6,996 bases of DNA from contig JBILLU010000173.1 of the NCBI GenBank assembly GCA_044375915.1, positions 1 to 6,996 on the forward strand, written 5' to 3'. This stretch comes from JAFEBO01 sp044375915. GTDB lineage: Bacteria; Planctomycetota; Phycisphaerae; Phycisphaerales; UBA1924. The notes below the pieces were generated by a model. The model was given only the letters and a program-made list of their open reading frames with translations. It was not told the DNA's origin and ran no database searches. Each line of letters begins with the position of its first letter. Position 1 is the stretch's first letter. Below, one piece after another: positions 5,942 to 6,996 of this stretch. Both the position numbers and the translations under genes were made by a program.

Positions 5942-6229
5942 TCAGGCCGCGCGGCGGAAGCTGCGGCGGGCGGTCGAGAACTTGTAGGAGAACGCGCGGC
6001 GAGCGGCGGTCTTGCGGGCCGAGCGCTTCGCGGTCGTGCGCTTGGCGGTGCGCTTGGTGTTCTTCTTGTAGCTCGAGAACTTGAACGAGCTCTTGTTCGA
6101 GTTGGTCTTGCGGGCGGTGGTGCGGGCCGACTTGCGGGCCGTCGTGCGACGGGCCGTGCGCTTGGTCGTGCGGCGCGTCGTGGCGCGTTTGGTCGTGCGG
6201 CGGGTCGAACGATTCTTGCGGGTCGCCAT
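5942..6229 (-). CDS. Histone H1-like, highly basic DNA-binding protein
   Basis: 95 residues: 23 Arg, 14 Lys, 20 Thr, 15 Ala, 11 Ser and no Asp or Glu, so 39% basic. The sequence is a low-complexity run of RTTKR, RTTARK and TAKR units (residues 4-42 and 59-78), split by an aromatic patch NSNKSSFKFSSYKKN (43-57) and closed by a related patch FSYKFSTARRSF (80-91). Such proteins coat and compact DNA in the nucleoid, as do bacterial H1-like proteins; the exact family is not recognised. The Thr/Arg bias is unusual, since Lys/Ala/Pro is more common. ATG 6229 has GGAG 8 nt upstream. The gene has its own terminator at 5889-5914 and a structured leader. It is convergent with the terminase gene and is probably a host gene, not part of the module. 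Confidence 0.8.
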   Translation of the reverse strand: MATRKNRSTRRTTKRATTRRTTKRTARRTTARKSARTTARKTNSNKSSFKFSSYKKNTKRTAKRTTAKRSARKTAARRAFSYKFSTARRSFRRAA

Positions 6230-6481
6230 TCTGTGGTCTCCAATGTGGCCCGGCGCGAGCGCCGAAGCCGGCTGTGGAGGCCGTCCGTACGGGCGCCCTC
6301 CGAGTCGCGGCGGACAGGCTCTTGCCCGTCCAGATAACCGCTCCTCACCCCGATCGGCGACGGGTCGGCGCGACTTTGGCAATCTTGCGGAAGATTGCGA
6401 AGAATCACCGCTCGCTCGCACGCCCCGGCGTCGAGCACCTCGGGGCTTGCACCGATAGTCGTTTGGGCTTTCGCGGAAGAG
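6230..6481. promoter_or_regulatory. Leader/upstream region of the histone-like gene with several inverted repeats
   Basis: No convincing gene lies here. On the upstream side of the histone-like gene are: CGGCGC-GA-GCGCCG at 6251-6264; a near-palindrome at 6276-6301 centred on CCGTACGG and flanked by GGAGG/CCTCC; an imperfect hairpin GGACAGG...CCCGTCC at 6312-6331; and a perfect 8-bp stem GCAATCTT-GCGG-AAGATTGC at 6379-6398. The 6276-6331 stretch looks like another small dispersed repeat. A clear sigma70 promoter was not found. Confidence 0.5.
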
Positions 6482-6697
6482 TTCACCACGGAGGCACAGA
6501 GACGCAGAGAGAAACAGTTCAACTCAAAGGGCTCGAAGGACTCGAAGGGGAGGGGACGAGGGCAACAGGGGAACAGCGCGACGGATCTTGTGTGCGATCT
6601 CGCGGCTGCGCCTGATTCTGGCCCTCCCAGTTCTTTGAGTTCTTGGAGCCCGTTGAGTTGAACGCCTTTCTCCGTGCCTCTGTGTCTCTGTGGTGAA
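6482..6697. repeat. Dispersed palindromic element B (8-nt and 9-nt units in inverted arms)
   Basis: A 216-nt imperfect palindrome of the same design as element A. The left arm starts TTCACCAC (6482-6489), then three 8-nt units CACGGAGG, CACAGAGA, CGCAGAGA, then AACAGTTCAA, then three 9-nt units CTCAAAGGG, CTCGAAGGA, CTCGAAGGG. The right arm, read on the other strand from 6697, gives TTCACCAC, CACAGAGA/CACAGAGG/CACGGAGA, GGCGTTCAA, then CTCAACGGG/CTCCAAGAA/CTCAAAGAA. The arms enclose about 75 nt of unrelated sequence. It lies directly upstream of the DAHP synthase gene, and its last bases contain two possible GTG starts for it (6690, 6693). Confidence 0.85.
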
Positions 6698-6718
6698 GAT
6701 CGAATCTGGAATCGCATC

Positions 6719-6726
6719 AAGGAAGG
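6719..6726 (+). promoter_or_regulatory. Strong ribosome binding site deciding the DAHP synthase start
   Basis: AAGGAAGG is the only strong Shine-Dalgarno-like sequence upstream of the conserved part of the gene. It is spaced 8 nt from ATC at 6735 and has no in-frame ATG, GTG or TTG at a usable distance downstream. It therefore points to initiation at the ATC codon. Confidence 0.45.
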
Positions 6727-6734
6727 ACCCAGTC

Positions 6735-6996
6735 ATCGCTTCGCACGATCCATCATCTGTCTGGTCTCCCGATTCCTGGCGTGCGCGGCCGGTGCAGCAC
6801 GCGGTCGCGTACGACGATCCCGCCGCGGTCGAGGCGGCGGTAAAGGACCTGCGGCGGTTGCCGCCCTTGGTCACGTCGTGGGAGATCGAGCGGCTGCGTT
6901 CGCTGATCGCCGAGGCCCAGGAGGGCAAGCGGTTTGTGCTGCAGGGGGGCGACTGCGCCGAGACACTGGCGGATTGCCGTGCTGAGACGATCACCA
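6735..6996 (+). CDS. Class II 3-deoxy-D-arabino-heptulosonate 7-phosphate (DAHP) synthase, N-terminal part
   Basis: The frame running into the right edge encodes WSPDSWRARPVQHAVAYDDP, then LPPLVTSWEIERLRSLI and FVLQGGDCAETLADCRAETI. These are hallmarks of class II DAHP synthase, which condenses phosphoenolpyruvate and erythrose 4-phosphate in the first step of the shikimate pathway. The Cys of GGDCAE is a known metal ligand of this class. About 87 residues are visible; the family is usually around 450. The start is uncertain: there is no in-frame ATG between the upstream stop at 6654 and the conserved WSPDSW. ATC at 6735 has an excellent AAGGAAGG (6719-6726) 8 nt upstream and would give a normal short N-terminus (ASHDPSSVWSPDSW). 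GTG at 6693 or 6690 lies in element B with no purine-rich RBS. I annotate from 6735 with moderate confidence in the start and high confidence in the family. Confidence 0.85.
   Translation, partial: MASHDPSSVWSPDSWRARPVQHAVAYDDPAAVEAAVKDLRRLPPLVTSWEIERLRSLIAEAQEGKRFVLQGGDCAETLADCRAETIT

Noticed and set aside
5920..6720. 266-codon minus-strand frame covering the histone-like gene and element B
   Set aside because: It is in a different frame from the histone-like protein, and its sequence is derived from repeat and antisense bases.
6674..6985. 103-codon plus-strand frame starting with ATG-like TTG/GTG near 6674
   Set aside because: It overlaps the DAHP synthase in another frame; the frame with WSPDSW and QGGDCAE is clearly the coding one.
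1..6996. tRNA, rRNA or riboswitch
   Set aside because: No cloverleaf, rRNA core string or known riboswitch motif was recognised by eye on either strand.

Overview
The window is a GC-rich chromosomal segment from what looks like a planctomycete, perhaps a Phycisphaerae-type lineage. This is inferred from high GC, the 'CGGAGAACG'-type dispersed repeats, an FG-GAP secreted protein and a very basic Thr/Arg-rich histone-like protein. It is not proven: there is no rRNA or other taxonomic marker.

Layout: (1) 1-490, minus strand, the N-terminal part of a secreted FG-GAP/beta-propeller repeat protein that runs off the left edge, with its own promoter. (2) 697-1635, minus strand, a self-cleaving S24/LexA-type repressor with an N-terminal XRE helix-turn-helix. 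(3) 1636-1930, a divergent control region holding a perfect 14-bp palindrome. (4) 1931-3934, plus strand, three closely packed genes: a double-HTH protein, a small ABC-class ATPase, and a GNAT acetyltransferase whose start overlaps the ATPase stop by 4 bp. (5) 3844-4086, a long imperfect palindrome built of short tandem units, which also encodes the tail of the acetyltransferase. (6) 4108-5748, plus strand, a full-length phage-type terminase large subunit with an extra four-cysteine cluster. (7) 5749-5941, a REP-like inverted repeat and a strong hairpin terminator. (8) 5942-6229, minus strand, a 95-residue histone-like protein with no acidic residue, behind a leader rich in inverted repeats. 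(9) 6482-6697, a second palindromic element of the same design as the first. (10) about 6735-6996, plus strand, the start of a class II DAHP synthase (shikimate pathway), cut by the right edge.

The central block (repressor, divergent HTH protein, ATPase, acetyltransferase, terminase) looks like a compact mobile or domesticated module. It has a phage-style switch and a DNA-packaging motor. No portal, capsid, tail, integrase or lysis gene is visible, and ordinary chromosomal genes follow at once. The ATPase and acetyltransferase resemble the two halves of the COG2401 type of protein (ABC ATPase fused to acetyltransferase, function unknown), here encoded by two overlapping genes. Whether the block is a prophage remnant, a satellite-like element or a working host system cannot be decided from this sequence alone.
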